From Methylotenera_A sp963701715 (GTDB lineage Bacteria; Pseudomonadota; Gammaproteobacteria; Burkholderiales; Methylophilaceae): a stretch of DNA of 64,000 nt. The notes below the pieces were generated by a model. That model made no database searches, was not told the origin of the DNA, and worked only from the letters and a program-made list of their open reading frames with translations. How positions within the stretch are numbered: the first letter of the stretch is position 1; the number at the start of each line of letters is the position of its first letter. Below are positions 1-8,704 of the stretch, one piece after another. Location of the stretch: contig CAVPAX010000002.1 in assembly GCA_963701715.1 (NCBI GenBank), forward strand, positions 159,446-223,445, in the 5' to 3' direction. Made by a program: the position numbers and the translations under genes.

Positions 1-1
1 C

Positions 2-1081
2 TTAGTCGTGTTTGGTGGCGTGGATATTAAAACACAAACACCGCATTTAAAATCTGGCGTAGAAGTTCTGGTTGCGACGCCTGGAAGATTGTTGGATCAT
101 GTAGAGCAAAAAACACTCAGCTTAGGCCAAGTACAGATATTAGTGCTCGACGAAGCAGACAGAATGCTGGACATGGGCTTTATGCCTGATTTAAAGCGCA
201 TTTTAGCTTTGCTGCCAAAACAACGTCAAAACCTGATGTTCTCTGCGACGTTCTCTAACGAAATTAAAAAACTGGCCGATGACTTCTTAACTAACCCCAC
301 CTTAATTGAAGTAGCAAGAAGCAATGCTACCGCTGAAAATGTCACACAAAAAGTTTATCTGGTCGAGCAAAGCAGCAAACAAGCCTTGCTTACGCAATTA
401 TTGCGTGAGGGTGACAGCAAACAAGTAATCATCTTTACCAAGACCAAGCTCACTGCAAGCAGGCTAAGCAGATCTTTACAAAAAGAAGGTATAGCAGCCG
501 ATGCGATTCATGGTGACAAGAATCAAAAAGAGCGCATGGAGGCATTAGATGCGTTTAAAGCTGGAAAAATTACTGCCTTAGTTGCCACAGATGTTGCTGC
601 ACGCGGCCTAGATATTGATCAATTGCCAATGGTAATTAATTATGAGATTCCAAGTGCGCCAGAAGATTATGTACATCGCATTGGCCGCACAGGCCGTGCC
701 GGTGCGAGTGGCGTAGCGATTTCTCTAGTATGCGAAGATGAAGAAAAATATCTGGCAGAAATCGAAAAACTCATTAAACGCACTCTTGATAAGGAAAAAG
801 CTGAGGTAAAAGCAAGCTCACTTAGAGCCAGTCACCGCACTACGCGCGAACCGGCCATGCATGATGGAGACCGTTCTGTTGAATCAAATAGAAGCATGCA
901 TCCTACCAAAACCCGTCAAAACGTGCGCAAACCCTCAGTAGACCCTTGGTTTGAAAAGCCGTACGAACCAAATGTGAATAGCAACAACAAGGTAATCAAC
1001 ACTATAAGTGCTACGCGTAAGGCACCTGTTGCAGCATTGCTGGGCGGGTTAAAACCGGGCAGCTTAAAGCCTAATAAATAG
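2..1081 (+). CDS. rhlE: DEAD-box ATP-dependent RNA helicase, RhlE type (5' end outside window)
   Basis: The frame is open from the first bases of the window, so the N-terminus (Q motif and Walker A) is missing; the GTG at position 8 is only an internal Val codon. Visible in order: the GG region (VFGGVD), TPGRLLD, the DEAD box (VLDEADRMLDMGF), the SAT motif (MFSATFS), then the second RecA-like domain with ATDVAARGLDID and HRIGRTGRAG. This order and the wording of the motifs are typical of RhlE helicases, which unwind short RNA duplexes in ribosome assembly and RNA decay. The last 90 or so residues are a basic, low-complexity tail, usual for the family and probably RNA-binding. It is transcribed toward the following GGDEF-EAL gene (convergent, 5 bp apart). 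RhlE rather than another DEAD-box subfamily is inferred from motif resemblance. Confidence 0.9.
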   Translation, partial: LVVFGGVDIKTQTPHLKSGVEVLVATPGRLLDHVEQKTLSLGQVQILVLDEADRMLDMGFMPDLKRILALLPKQRQNLMFSATFSNEIKKLADDFLTNPTLIEVARSNATAENVTQKVYLVEQSSKQALLTQLLREGDSKQVIIFTKTKLTASRLSRSLQKEGIAADAIHGDKNQKERMEALDAFKAGKITALVATDVAARGLDIDQLPMVINYEIPSAPEDYVHRIGRTGRAGASGVAISLVCEDEEKYLAEIEKLIKRTLDKEKAEVKASSLRASHRTTREPAMHDGDRSVESNRSMHPTKTRQNVRKPSVDPWFEKPYEPNVNSNNKVINTISATRKAPVAALLGGLKPGSLKPNK

Positions 1082-1086
1082 AAAAC

Positions 1087-2799
1087 CTATTTCTTAAGCC
1101 ACATTTCCATCTCTTTGGCTTCAAGTGGCGGCGAGTAAAAATAACCCTGCACATTTTTACAGCCGCTCTCGGATAAAATATCGGCCTGCAATTGATTTTC
1201 TACGCCCTCACCTACCAATTGTAGGCCCAACGCATCACCTAACGCCACTATGGCTTTGACAATAACACGGTCTTCCGCACTGCTCACTAATCCATCCACA
1301 AAAGAACGGTCAATTTTCACTTCATCAACAGCCCAGCGCTTAAGATATAGCAACGACGAATGTCCCATGCCAAAATCATCTAAAGAAATAGCAAAGCCAG
1401 CATCTTTAATCTGACGCATATTCTTCTTGACGGTGTCTCCCTCTTCCAGCAATGCATGCTCAGTAATTTCTATACACATCATTTCAGGGGATATTCCGTA
1501 TTTATCCGTTATCGCACTCAACATCTTGACCAGACTCTCTGACCGCAGATGACGAGCAGAAATGTTGACAGAGACTCGCGGCACATTAAAGCCTTTATCC
1601 AACCAGGTACGGATTTTTGCACAAGTGACATCCATCACCCATTCACCAATCTGGTTAATCAATGAAGATTGCTCAGCAATCTTAATAAACTCTAATGGCG
1701 GAATTAAGCCACGTTCCGGATGCCTCCACCTCAGCAATGCTTCCATGCCGACTAACTGATTTTTATCATTTTCTATTTGCGGCTGAAATAACACAAAGAA
1801 TTGGTTTTCTATTAGCGCATGGCGAATGCCGTTTTCCATGTCCAGCCATTGATGCGCAATAAAATTCAGGTTGCTGGTATAAAACTCAAAATCGTTACGG
1901 CCATTTTGTTTGGCACGGTACATGGCTAAATCTGCATACACTACCAATGTTTGCGGGTCTTCTGTATCATCGGGATACACACTCACACCGATACTCGTAG
2001 TGCAATACACACGCTGCTGCAAAATTTCAAAAGGCGTTGAAAATGCAGTGATAATATCGCGTACCAAGCGATGCCCATCTTGCGGAGAAGCGCCCTCCAT
2101 CAACATCACAAACTCATCGCCACCTAGTCTGCAAAGAATATCGGTAGCACGCGCCTTCTCAGTGATGCGCTTGGTCGCCATAATTAAAAGTTGATCGCCT
2201 GCCTCGTGCCCCAATGTATCGTTGATTAATTTGAAACGATCCAGATCGAAAAACAGCAGCAAAACTTGCTGCCCGGTGCGTGCAGCCTTAGCAATGGCGT
2301 GCTCTAGTCTTTGTCTGAACAAACTGCGGTTTGGCAAACCCGTCAATTCATCATGCGATGCCAAAAACTCCACCTTGCGGTTTAGCGCTACAATTTCACT
2401 CACATCTCGCCCGACACCACGATAACCGGCAAAGCTACCATCTTCCTCAAACACCGGCTTGCCAGAAATACGCAAGTAAGCCAGTTTGCCCAGTTTATCG
2501 GTAAAATGCACCACAAAATCAACAAAGCGTTTATGCTCTTGCAAGATTTTGAGCATTTCGTTAGAAGTGTGACTATGGCAAGCCTCTGCCAAATCCATCA
2601 GGTTATATGAACTCAAACCGGCAGGACCACCACTGGTTGCATTGATTTTAAGCTGGTCATCTGACTCCCAGAACCAATCGGCTGAAGCTTCAGCAAAATC
2701 TCTAAAGCGCGCTTCGCTTTTTATAAGCCGTTGTTTTTCCTCATTTAACTCTATTATTTTTTTTGAGTTTTCGTTATTTTCAGCAACTGAAATTTTCAT
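1087..2799 (-). CDS. PAS-GGDEF-EAL cyclic-di-GMP signalling protein
   Basis: A three-domain cytoplasmic protein: a PAS domain (about residues 28-145), a GGDEF diguanylate cyclase domain (about 148-310) and an EAL phosphodiesterase domain (about 325-565). The cyclase signature is intact (RLGGDEF) with an RATD I-site five residues upstream, so product inhibition is possible. The EAL domain keeps EALLRW, SVNIS, ITEHALL, LDDFGMGHSSL, VKIDRSFV and GEGVEN, so it looks catalytically competent. No transmembrane segment is seen. I chose the ATG at 2799, preceded by a strong purine-rich site (GGGGAAGGCGGAAG); a GTG at 2835 would add 12 residues containing the site itself. It could make or degrade c-di-GMP; net activity cannot be read from sequence. 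The pili chemosensory cluster and the adhesin elsewhere in the window are plausible, unproven targets. Confidence 0.92.
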   Translation of the reverse strand: MKISVAENNENSKKIIELNEEKQRLIKSEARFRDFAEASADWFWESDDQLKINATSGGPAGLSSYNLMDLAEACHSHTSNEMLKILQEHKRFVDFVVHFTDKLGKLAYLRISGKPVFEEDGSFAGYRGVGRDVSEIVALNRKVEFLASHDELTGLPNRSLFRQRLEHAIAKAARTGQQVLLLFFDLDRFKLINDTLGHEAGDQLLIMATKRITEKARATDILCRLGGDEFVMLMEGASPQDGHRLVRDIITAFSTPFEILQQRVYCTTSIGVSVYPDDTEDPQTLVVYADLAMYRAKQNGRNDFEFYTSNLNFIAHQWLDMENGIRHALIENQFFVLFQPQIENDKNQLVGMEALLRWRHPERGLIPPLEFIKIAEQSSLINQIGEWVMDVTCAKIRTWLDKGFNVPRVSVNISARHLRSESLVKMLSAITDKYGISPEMMCIEITEHALLEEGDTVKKNMRQIKDAGFAISLDDFGMGHSSLLYLKRWAVDEVKIDRSFVDGLVSSAEDRVIVKAIVALGDALGLQLVGEGVENQLQADILSESGCKNVQGYFYSPPLEAKEMEMWLKK

Positions 2800-2967
2800 C
2801 TTCCGCCTTCCCCGCCTAAGGCCTGTTGTATCCACCTAACCACCACAGCATTGAGATTATTGATTTTAATGCACAAGCTCTCTAGGCATCTCTAAGTCAT
2901 TAACGTCATTGTATATCTAAAATCATCAAGCTTGGTGAAGTCCGTAAACCGAATAATGATTATTGAT

Positions 2968-3387
2968 TTATTGATTGCGCATAAAATCAGCGACGCCGTA
3001 AAGTTGCTCGGCAAGCTTGATCATTAAATCTTCTTCAAAATTCAAGATTTGCATAGCTTTTATCATGCAGTACATCCACTGGTCACGCTCACCTTCACCT
3101 ATCGGAAATGGCAAATGCCTGCGACGCAACATCGGGTGCCCATAACGCTCGATATAAAGCTGCGGGCCGCCTGTCCAGCCCGTTAAGAACATAAATAGTT
3201 TTTCGCGTGCGCTGGTTAAATCGGCTTGATGCATGGCACGGATTCCTTTGGCTCTTGGGTCGCTATCCATCACATCGTAAAAGGTTTCTACCAAACTGCG
3301 GATTTTTTCTATACCACCTTGGTCGCCGCCCAGTAACTCGAAAAATGTAGATTTACTGCTACCAGCTTCTTCTATTTTATCCAGCAT
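2968..3387 (-). CDS. Group II truncated haemoglobin (TrHbO-like)
   Basis: A 139-residue globin of the 2-on-2 class. The start of helix B carries the TFYDVMD pattern (B10 Tyr). The region around the proximal His reads RRRHLPFPIGEGERDQW, matching the HLPFxIG signature and the conserved G8 Trp of group II truncated globins. Such proteins bind haem and O2 or NO and are linked to oxygen or nitrosative stress handling; the ligand here is not determined. The gene starts 10 bp after the purT stop on the same strand, so the two are probably co-transcribed, which may only reflect a shared promoter. Length is normal for the family. Confidence 0.92.
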   Translation of the reverse strand: MLDKIEEAGSSKSTFFELLGGDQGGIEKIRSLVETFYDVMDSDPRAKGIRAMHQADLTSAREKLFMFLTGWTGGPQLYIERYGHPMLRRRHLPFPIGEGERDQWMYCMIKAMQILNFEEDLMIKLAEQLYGVADFMRNQ

Positions 3388-3397
3388 TAACCTGACC

Positions 3398-4594
3398 CTA
3401 ATTACTGGTTTTAACTAAACTTGCAGCCAAGTTCGCACGGCTTCTCGCTTCATCGGTGTCTTTACCTGTCGCCAGCGCTACGCCCATACGACGCTTTACA
3501 AACGATTGCGGCTTGCCGAATAAACGCAGATCGCTGCAAGGCACAGCCAGAGCGGCTTCCAGGCCATCGTATTTTAAGCTTTTAGACTCAATTCCACCAT
3601 AAATTACAGCACTGGCACCCGCTCTAGTCAAGCTCATATCTACAGGCAAGCCTAAAATCGCACGCGCGTGCAATTCAAATTCACTCAGCCTTTGTGAACA
3701 CATGGTCACCATTCCGGTGTCGTGCGGGCGTGGGCTCACCTCGCTAAACCATACTTGGTCGCCTTTAACGAATAACTCCACGCCAAACAAACCAAAACCA
3801 CCAAGTGCATCGGTAATGGTTTTGGCTACGTGCTGAGCGGCTTTTAAAGCGTTTGATGTCATAGCTTGCGGCTGCCAGCTTTCAACATAATCACCGCTCT
3901 TCTGCACATGTCCAATGGGTTCACAAAAGTAAGTTTGCGTTTCTCCGGTTGCATTTTTGGCACGTACTGTAAGTAAAGTGATTTCGTAATCAAAATCAAT
4001 CTGGCCTTCTACAATCACCACGCCCTGGTTCACACGTCCGCCAGTTGCTGCGTAGTCCCAAGCCGCCTGCACTTGCGATTTTTCCGTTACACGCGACTGG
4101 CCTTTTCCTGAAGACGACATGGTCGGCTTGATAAAACACGGATAGCCGATCCCCGCATCAATACCGGCTTGCAAAGCATCACAACTATGTGCAAAGGCGT
4201 AGGGCGATGTTGGCAATTTAAGCTCTTCTGCCGCCAGCCTGCGAATACCCTCGCGGTTCATGGTGAGTTGCACAGCTTTAACTGTAGGGATCACTGTAGC
4301 CAATCCCTCGCGTTCAATATCTGCCAAAGCGTCAGTATTCAGCGCCTCAATCTCCGGCACAATTAAATGCGGCCTTTCTTGCGCAACCAGGGCTTTGAGC
4401 GCGACCGCATCGGTCATATCGATAGTGTATGCACGGTGTGCTACTTGATGTCCAGGGGCATTTTCATAACGATCAACCGCAATTACCTCTACCCCAAGCC
4501 GTTGCAAGGCAATAATAACTTCTTTGCCCAATTCACCGCTGCCTAGCAGCATGACTTTGGTAGCGGAAGGTGTTAAAGGTGAACCGATTTGCAT
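3398..4594 (-). CDS. purT: Formate-dependent phosphoribosylglycinamide formyltransferase 2
   Basis: PurT is an ATP-grasp enzyme that uses formate and ATP to formylate GAR in purine synthesis, replacing the folate-dependent PurN. The 398-residue product matches the usual length of about 390. Visible are the N-terminal preATP-grasp Rossmann motif (MLLGSGELGKEV), the PEIEALNTDAL segment, the ATP-binding loop (PTMSSSGKGQS) and the metal-binding EVSPRPHDTGMVT segment, all characteristic of PurT. A formate-using enzyme suits a methylotroph, in which formate is an abundant intermediate, but this is inference. The Shine-Dalgarno (GGAG, 4601-4604) partly overlaps a 6-bp inverted repeat just upstream of the start. 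The truncated globin gene follows at 10 bp. Confidence 0.96.
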   Translation of the reverse strand: MQIGSPLTPSATKVMLLGSGELGKEVIIALQRLGVEVIAVDRYENAPGHQVAHRAYTIDMTDAVALKALVAQERPHLIVPEIEALNTDALADIEREGLATVIPTVKAVQLTMNREGIRRLAAEELKLPTSPYAFAHSCDALQAGIDAGIGYPCFIKPTMSSSGKGQSRVTEKSQVQAAWDYAATGGRVNQGVVIVEGQIDFDYEITLLTVRAKNATGETQTYFCEPIGHVQKSGDYVESWQPQAMTSNALKAAQHVAKTITDALGGFGLFGVELFVKGDQVWFSEVSPRPHDTGMVTMCSQRLSEFELHARAILGLPVDMSLTRAGASAVIYGGIESKSLKYDGLEAALAVPCSDLRLFGKPQSFVKRRMGVALATGKDTDEARSRANLAASLVKTSN

Positions 4595-4669
4595 GAAGAA
4601 CTCCAGTTTTATATTTACTGGAATGATACCATGAGGTGATTATTTTCTAACGTGCGGTACCGGCTGTGC

Positions 4670-6085
4670 TTAAAGTGTGATGCCGTGTTTATCCATGCGA
4701 TAACGCATTGTCATACGCGTGATTCCCAGTTGACGCGCCGCTTCTGATACATTGTTATGCGCCGCTTCTAGTGCATTTAGCAACATATGCTTTTCAGCAA
4801 TATCCAGCGTTAATTGGACTTGATAATTTTCTGCATGATGTGCAGGCTTGGTTGCTGGCAGTGCCAGATCTGTCGCGGTAATTTGTGGCTGAGTGCTTAA
4901 TAACACCGCCCGACTAATCTGATGGCGCAATTCCCGTACATTGCCCGGCCATGTGTAATTTAAAAGTGCTTCAATGGCTGTTGGGCTAAGTGTATGCTTT
5001 TGCAAACCGTAACGCTTTTCCGTAAGACTGACAAAGTGTTTTGCCAGTAACAATACATCGTCTGCACGCTCACGTAGCGGTGCGAGGGTAATCGTCATTA
5101 CATTCAGGCGGTAATACAAGTCCGAGCGGAATTTTCCAGCATTCACCATTTCGTGCAAATCACGATTAGTGGCTGCAATAATACGCGCGGGCACATTACG
5201 TTCTTTAGTGGACCCCAACCGGCGTACCTTACGGCGCTCAAGCACATTCAGCAATTTAGCCTGCAATGTAAGTGGCAATTCGCCAATTTCATCCAGAAAC
5301 AATGTGCCATCCTCAGCCGCTTCGATCAAACCTGGACGCGCACCAAACGCATTGGTAAATGCGCCTTTTTCATGGCCAAACAATTCACTTTCTATCAACT
5401 CCGCTGGCAAAGAAGCACAATCCACATGCACGAATGGCTTATTACTATTACCATCCTGGCAAGAAGCATGCAGCAAACGCGCAGCCACGTCCTTGCCGGT
5501 GCCTGTCTCACCAACAATCAGCACGGTGGGTGGCGTTGCATCTGTCATACTGCCTAACTGTGCAATACGCCCGATTTGCAAGCGCAAGTTTTGAATGGCG
5601 GGACTTTCGCCAATTAGGCTGACATTCTCTGCTGTATGGATATTACGATGGCGTGAATAATCTAGACTGGTTTTGAGCTCGGCATTTTTTTCATTTTTCT
5701 GCACGATCAGCAAAAGCTCTTCTAAATCAATCGGCTTTTTAAGGTAATCGTTAGCACCAAGCTTGATGGCATTCACGGCATCACTAACCTCACCATGCGC
5801 AGTCATTACGATTACCGTAATGCCATTTACGACAAGTTCAGGCAATAAGTCCATGCCATTACCGTCCGGCAGACGCATATCTAATAATACCAAGTCTGGC
5901 AAAAACTGCTTGGCAATTGCGCGGCCATCTTGCAATGTTTCGGCATGCTCGCACTCAAATCCAGCTTTCTGCATGCGCTTTAATACCGCGCGTGCAAACA
6001 AAGCCTCATCTTCCACAATCAGCATTTTTTTACGCTGAGTTAGCTGTGGATGATTGGTTTCAGAATGGTTTTTTTGTGCGAGCAA
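4670..6085 (-). CDS. NtrC-family sigma-54-dependent response regulator (orphan)
   Basis: A 471-residue regulator with a receiver domain (about residues 20-135; acidic pocket VEDE, phospho-acceptor Asp69 in LVLLDM, K116-P switch region), a sigma-54 AAA+ domain (about 155-395; Walker A GETGTGKD at 192-199, Walker B LFLDEIGE at 262-268) and a C-terminal Fis-type helix-turn-helix (ALEAAHNNVSEAARQLGIT). The sigma-54 contact loop reads GAFTNA (241-246) instead of GAFTGA. It starts 13 bp after the stop of the TonB-dependent receptor gene, so the two very likely share a transcript. No histidine kinase gene lies nearby, so its partner kinase is elsewhere. It is a good candidate to activate the sigma-54-like promoter upstream of the receptor, giving a positive loop (inference). 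Confidence 0.93.
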   Translation of the reverse strand: MLAQKNHSETNHPQLTQRKKMLIVEDEALFARAVLKRMQKAGFECEHAETLQDGRAIAKQFLPDLVLLDMRLPDGNGMDLLPELVVNGITVIVMTAHGEVSDAVNAIKLGANDYLKKPIDLEELLLIVQKNEKNAELKTSLDYSRHRNIHTAENVSLIGESPAIQNLRLQIGRIAQLGSMTDATPPTVLIVGETGTGKDVAARLLHASCQDGNSNKPFVHVDCASLPAELIESELFGHEKGAFTNAFGARPGLIEAAEDGTLFLDEIGELPLTLQAKLLNVLERRKVRRLGSTKERNVPARIIAATNRDLHEMVNAGKFRSDLYYRLNVMTITLAPLRERADDVLLLAKHFVSLTEKRYGLQKHTLSPTAIEALLNYTWPGNVRELRHQISRAVLLSTQPQITATDLALPATKPAHHAENYQVQLTLDIAEKHMLLNALEAAHNNVSEAARQLGITRMTMRYRMDKHGITL

Positions 6086-6098
6086 TTAAACCTCTTAA

Positions 6099-8507
6099 TT
6101 AGTCATTATCAAAACTGGTAGTTGATTTTTTACCGCCAAATTCATAGCGCACGCCAATCCAGCCCGCACGTGGTGCACCTGGCATCAACATTTTCGATGG
6201 TTCATCTTCACCGGAAAACACGCCATCTTCAATCCAATTCTCACCTAACAGACCGCCCGTTGCGTACTCTTTATCAAAAATATTGATGGCCTTCGCAAAC
6301 ACTTGCCAGCCACTATTACCAAATTTATAACGTGTGTCTAAATTTACGACCGTGTAACCACCAACTTTCCCGCTGTCTTGAACATGGTCAGGATTGCCAT
6401 CATTAGCCTGGTGGTCATTATTTTCATTACCACGGATATAAACATCTGAGAAAGCATTGATGTTGGTACCCACAGTCCAGCTTGGTGTAACTTCGTATTG
6501 CAGACGCAATTTCAACGCATGGTCGGGTAAGTTTGCTAATTGATCCCCTTTTTTTACCTGAATTGCGTTGCCATCAGAAGTGGAATTCAGCGCATTGGTC
6601 AATTCAAGGTCTGACTCGTAAGTCGCTTTAATGTAGCTATAACCAGCGTTCCAGCTTAGCTTGCCAATAGCTCCAGACAAACCAGCATCTAGGCCCATTC
6701 GACGAGTTTTACCTACGTTGTCAAAATAACCCATACCATTTGTTGCATTGGTTGAAATGAAGTGAATATCGTCATGGTTTTCGGTGCGGTAAACCGCTGC
6801 AGACCATTTTAAATCTTGTGACAAATTACCACGTGCGCCAAACTCAAATGTTTTAGAAACCACTTCATTTAATGGTGGATCGCCCGCCATCGCATTCGGC
6901 AACTTACATGGTACATTCGGATTGGCACATCCAAGCTCCATTGAAGTTGGTGCGCGCATCCCTTCGTTATAAGAACCATAAAGGGTCAGCTCTTTAGTTG
7001 GTGTAAAACTTAGACCTATTGCTGGATTCAAACGGCTGAAACTATGATTACCACTAAGCGATATATCCTCGTCTGGAGTTAATGGATCACCATCAACATC
7101 CTCAAATGTACCCTTAGGATTTATCTTGTCGGTGTTTTTAACCTTGATATGATTGTATCGGCCAGAGAGTGTCATATGCCATTGTTCAGTGAAGGAAAGC
7201 GTATCTGTAGCAAAAACACCCCAGCTGTGAGTTTTGCCATGTAAATTCACTTCTGCCTCATCGCTCATATAGCCCAAGCCATCGACACCACGTGATGCAT
7301 TCACAAGTCCATATTCCGTAGACTGATCAAATTTAATCCGTGAATAATCATATCCAGCGCCGACAATGAATTGATTCTGTTTTTGGAACAGTGGCTGATT
7401 AAACGCAAGCTGAGCATTAAATCCATAACCCTTTTGGTCGGTTTTACTTCTATTAAGTGCCCCGCTACAATTTTCATCTGCGTCTACATCACTCGCAAGA
7501 CAAGCCGCATTATTTGTATCAAGATCAACACCCAACACAAAATCATCATTAATGTCACCGTTCAAAGTCTTACGTTTTGAATCACGATAATAGGTATTTG
7601 CGGTCAATTGCACATCATCGTTAAACCAATGACTACCGTTCAAATTCAAAAAGGACAAGGTGTTTTTAGTTTGGTCAGGCTTGGTATTAATAGTCTCATC
7701 ACCAAACTCTTCCATCAGTTCTTTTTGAATCAGGCCGTTACCGATCATGTCGTTGTCAGCGCCAGAATAGCTCAGCTCCAATCTTGAAGTGTCATTCTGC
7801 CAGCCCACCTTACCGAATATCTGTTTAACTTCAGTTGGCGAATGGTCGCGCCAGCCATCTTCATCAAAATAATTGCCCGCGATAAAGTAATCAATCGAGT
7901 TGTCTGCAGACACGCCGCCAAACTCGCCGGCTACTGTGTTGCGCGACCATGAACCAAAGCTGGTTTCAATTGCGCCCCCTTGGTGTGTACGCCCATTCTT
8001 AGTAGTCACCGATAACGAACCGCCCAATGTATTGAGTCCGAATACCGGGTTTGAACCTGGCATCAAGTTAATACCGGCAATCGCATTAACAGGGATCAAA
8101 TCCCAGTTTACGGCATCACCGAATGGCTCGTTGATGCGCACACCATCCTGAAACACGGACAAGCCCTGCGGAGTTCCCAGCAATGGCGATGCAGTAAAAC
8201 CACGGTATAGAATATCCGGCTGGTAAGGGTTGTTTTGCGTTTCATTCACACTAACCCCCTGCAAATTGTTATTCATATAGTCGGCGATACTTACACTACC
8301 TTGTTCTTGCAACTTCTCGCCTTTCACTGTTTGCACGTTTGCAGGAATCAATTCGATGGGTAAGCCAACACCAGCGAGCGGCGTCGTCGAAATCACTTCG
8401 ATTTTTTCAGTCTTTAATGTTTCGGCTTTATCTTCCGCTAGAGCAGGCGCCGCATAAACTGCCATGATTGCGATTAAGATTAATTTTGGTTGAAATGAAC
8501 TCTGCAT
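6099..8507 (-). CDS. TonB-dependent outer-membrane receptor
   Basis: An 802-residue receptor with a signal peptide (cleavage expected after APALA, about residue 24), a TonB-box-like stretch (KIEVIS), an N-terminal plug (about 45-175, containing LYRGFTASPLLG and the VFGLNTLGGSLSV segment) and a 22-strand-type beta barrel (about 190-790). It imports a scarce nutrient across the outer membrane using the proton motive force passed on by TonB. The substrate cannot be read from sequence; siderophores, cobalamin, sugars and metals are all possible. The C-terminus runs about a dozen residues past the usual terminal aromatic strand. The start is supported by AGGGAG upstream of the ATG. The response regulator gene follows at 13 bp, an uncommon pairing. 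A sigma-54-like promoter and two palindromes lie upstream. Confidence 0.93.
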   Translation of the reverse strand: MQSSFQPKLILIAIMAVYAAPALAEDKAETLKTEKIEVISTTPLAGVGLPIELIPANVQTVKGEKLQEQGSVSIADYMNNNLQGVSVNETQNNPYQPDILYRGFTASPLLGTPQGLSVFQDGVRINEPFGDAVNWDLIPVNAIAGINLMPGSNPVFGLNTLGGSLSVTTKNGRTHQGGAIETSFGSWSRNTVAGEFGGVSADNSIDYFIAGNYFDEDGWRDHSPTEVKQIFGKVGWQNDTSRLELSYSGADNDMIGNGLIQKELMEEFGDETINTKPDQTKNTLSFLNLNGSHWFNDDVQLTANTYYRDSKRKTLNGDINDDFVLGVDLDTNNAACLASDVDADENCSGALNRSKTDQKGYGFNAQLAFNQPLFQKQNQFIVGAGYDYSRIKFDQSTEYGLVNASRGVDGLGYMSDEAEVNLHGKTHSWGVFATDTLSFTEQWHMTLSGRYNHIKVKNTDKINPKGTFEDVDGDPLTPDEDISLSGNHSFSRLNPAIGLSFTPTKELTLYGSYNEGMRAPTSMELGCANPNVPCKLPNAMAGDPPLNEVVSKTFEFGARGNLSQDLKWSAAVYRTENHDDIHFISTNATNGMGYFDNVGKTRRMGLDAGLSGAIGKLSWNAGYSYIKATYESDLELTNALNSTSDGNAIQVKKGDQLANLPDHALKLRLQYEVTPSWTVGTNINAFSDVYIRGNENNDHQANDGNPDHVQDSGKVGGYTVVNLDTRYKFGNSGWQVFAKAINIFDKEYATGGLLGENWIEDGVFSGEDEPSKMLMPGAPRAGWIGVRYEFGGKKSTTSFDND

Positions 8508-8548
8508 ATAACTCCCTAGGATTTAATTAAATACATCTTTATTATTTA

Positions 8549-8564
8549 AGCAAAAAACATTCCC
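8549..8564 (-). promoter_or_regulatory. Candidate sigma-54 (-24/-12) promoter of the TonB receptor gene
   Basis: Read on the minus strand the site is GGGAATGTTTTTTGCT. It has GG at -24 (8563-8562) and TTGC ending at -12 (8550) with exactly 10 bases between the GG and GC pairs, as in the consensus TGGCACG-N4-TTGCW. It differs from consensus at the first T, at C4 and at C6. The predicted transcript start is about 30 bases upstream of the receptor ATG, leaving room for the AGGGAG ribosome site. The downstream NtrC-type gene and the upstream palindromes support the call. Prediction only. Confidence 0.5.
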
Positions 8565-8649
8565 AGTACCAGAGCTTTATAAAAGTTAAATAAAATCAAA
8601 TAGTAAGATTACTATCGCGGATGATCTCTTGCATGTTACACCAGAATTA

Positions 8650-8687
8650 TGGTTGTATACAACCACCATTATGGTTGTATACAACCA
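8650..8687. promoter_or_regulatory. Two tandem palindromic operators (TGGTTGTATACAACCA)
   Basis: Two perfect copies of the 16-bp palindrome TGGTTGTATACAACCA lie at 8650-8665 and 8672-8687. Their centres are 22 bp apart, about two helical turns, so two protein dimers would sit on the same DNA face. They end about 85 bp upstream of the -24 element of the receptor promoter, a distance typical of enhancer sites for NtrC-type activators. There is no loop or T-run, so this is not a terminator of tilS. The simplest reading is an enhancer for the response regulator at 4670-6085. The core TTGTATACAA also resembles operators of some GntR-family repressors. Confidence 0.65.
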
Positions 8688-8704
8688 TATTGTAATAAAA
8701 ACTG

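Noticed and set aside
5153..5594. Two plus-strand ORFs of 134 and 141 residues opposite the response regulator
   Set aside because: They lie antisense to the AAA+ domain, have no recognisable domain and overlap each other in different frames.
8650..8687. Rho-independent terminator of tilS
   Set aside because: The palindromes have no loop and no T-run; they fit operators, not a terminator.
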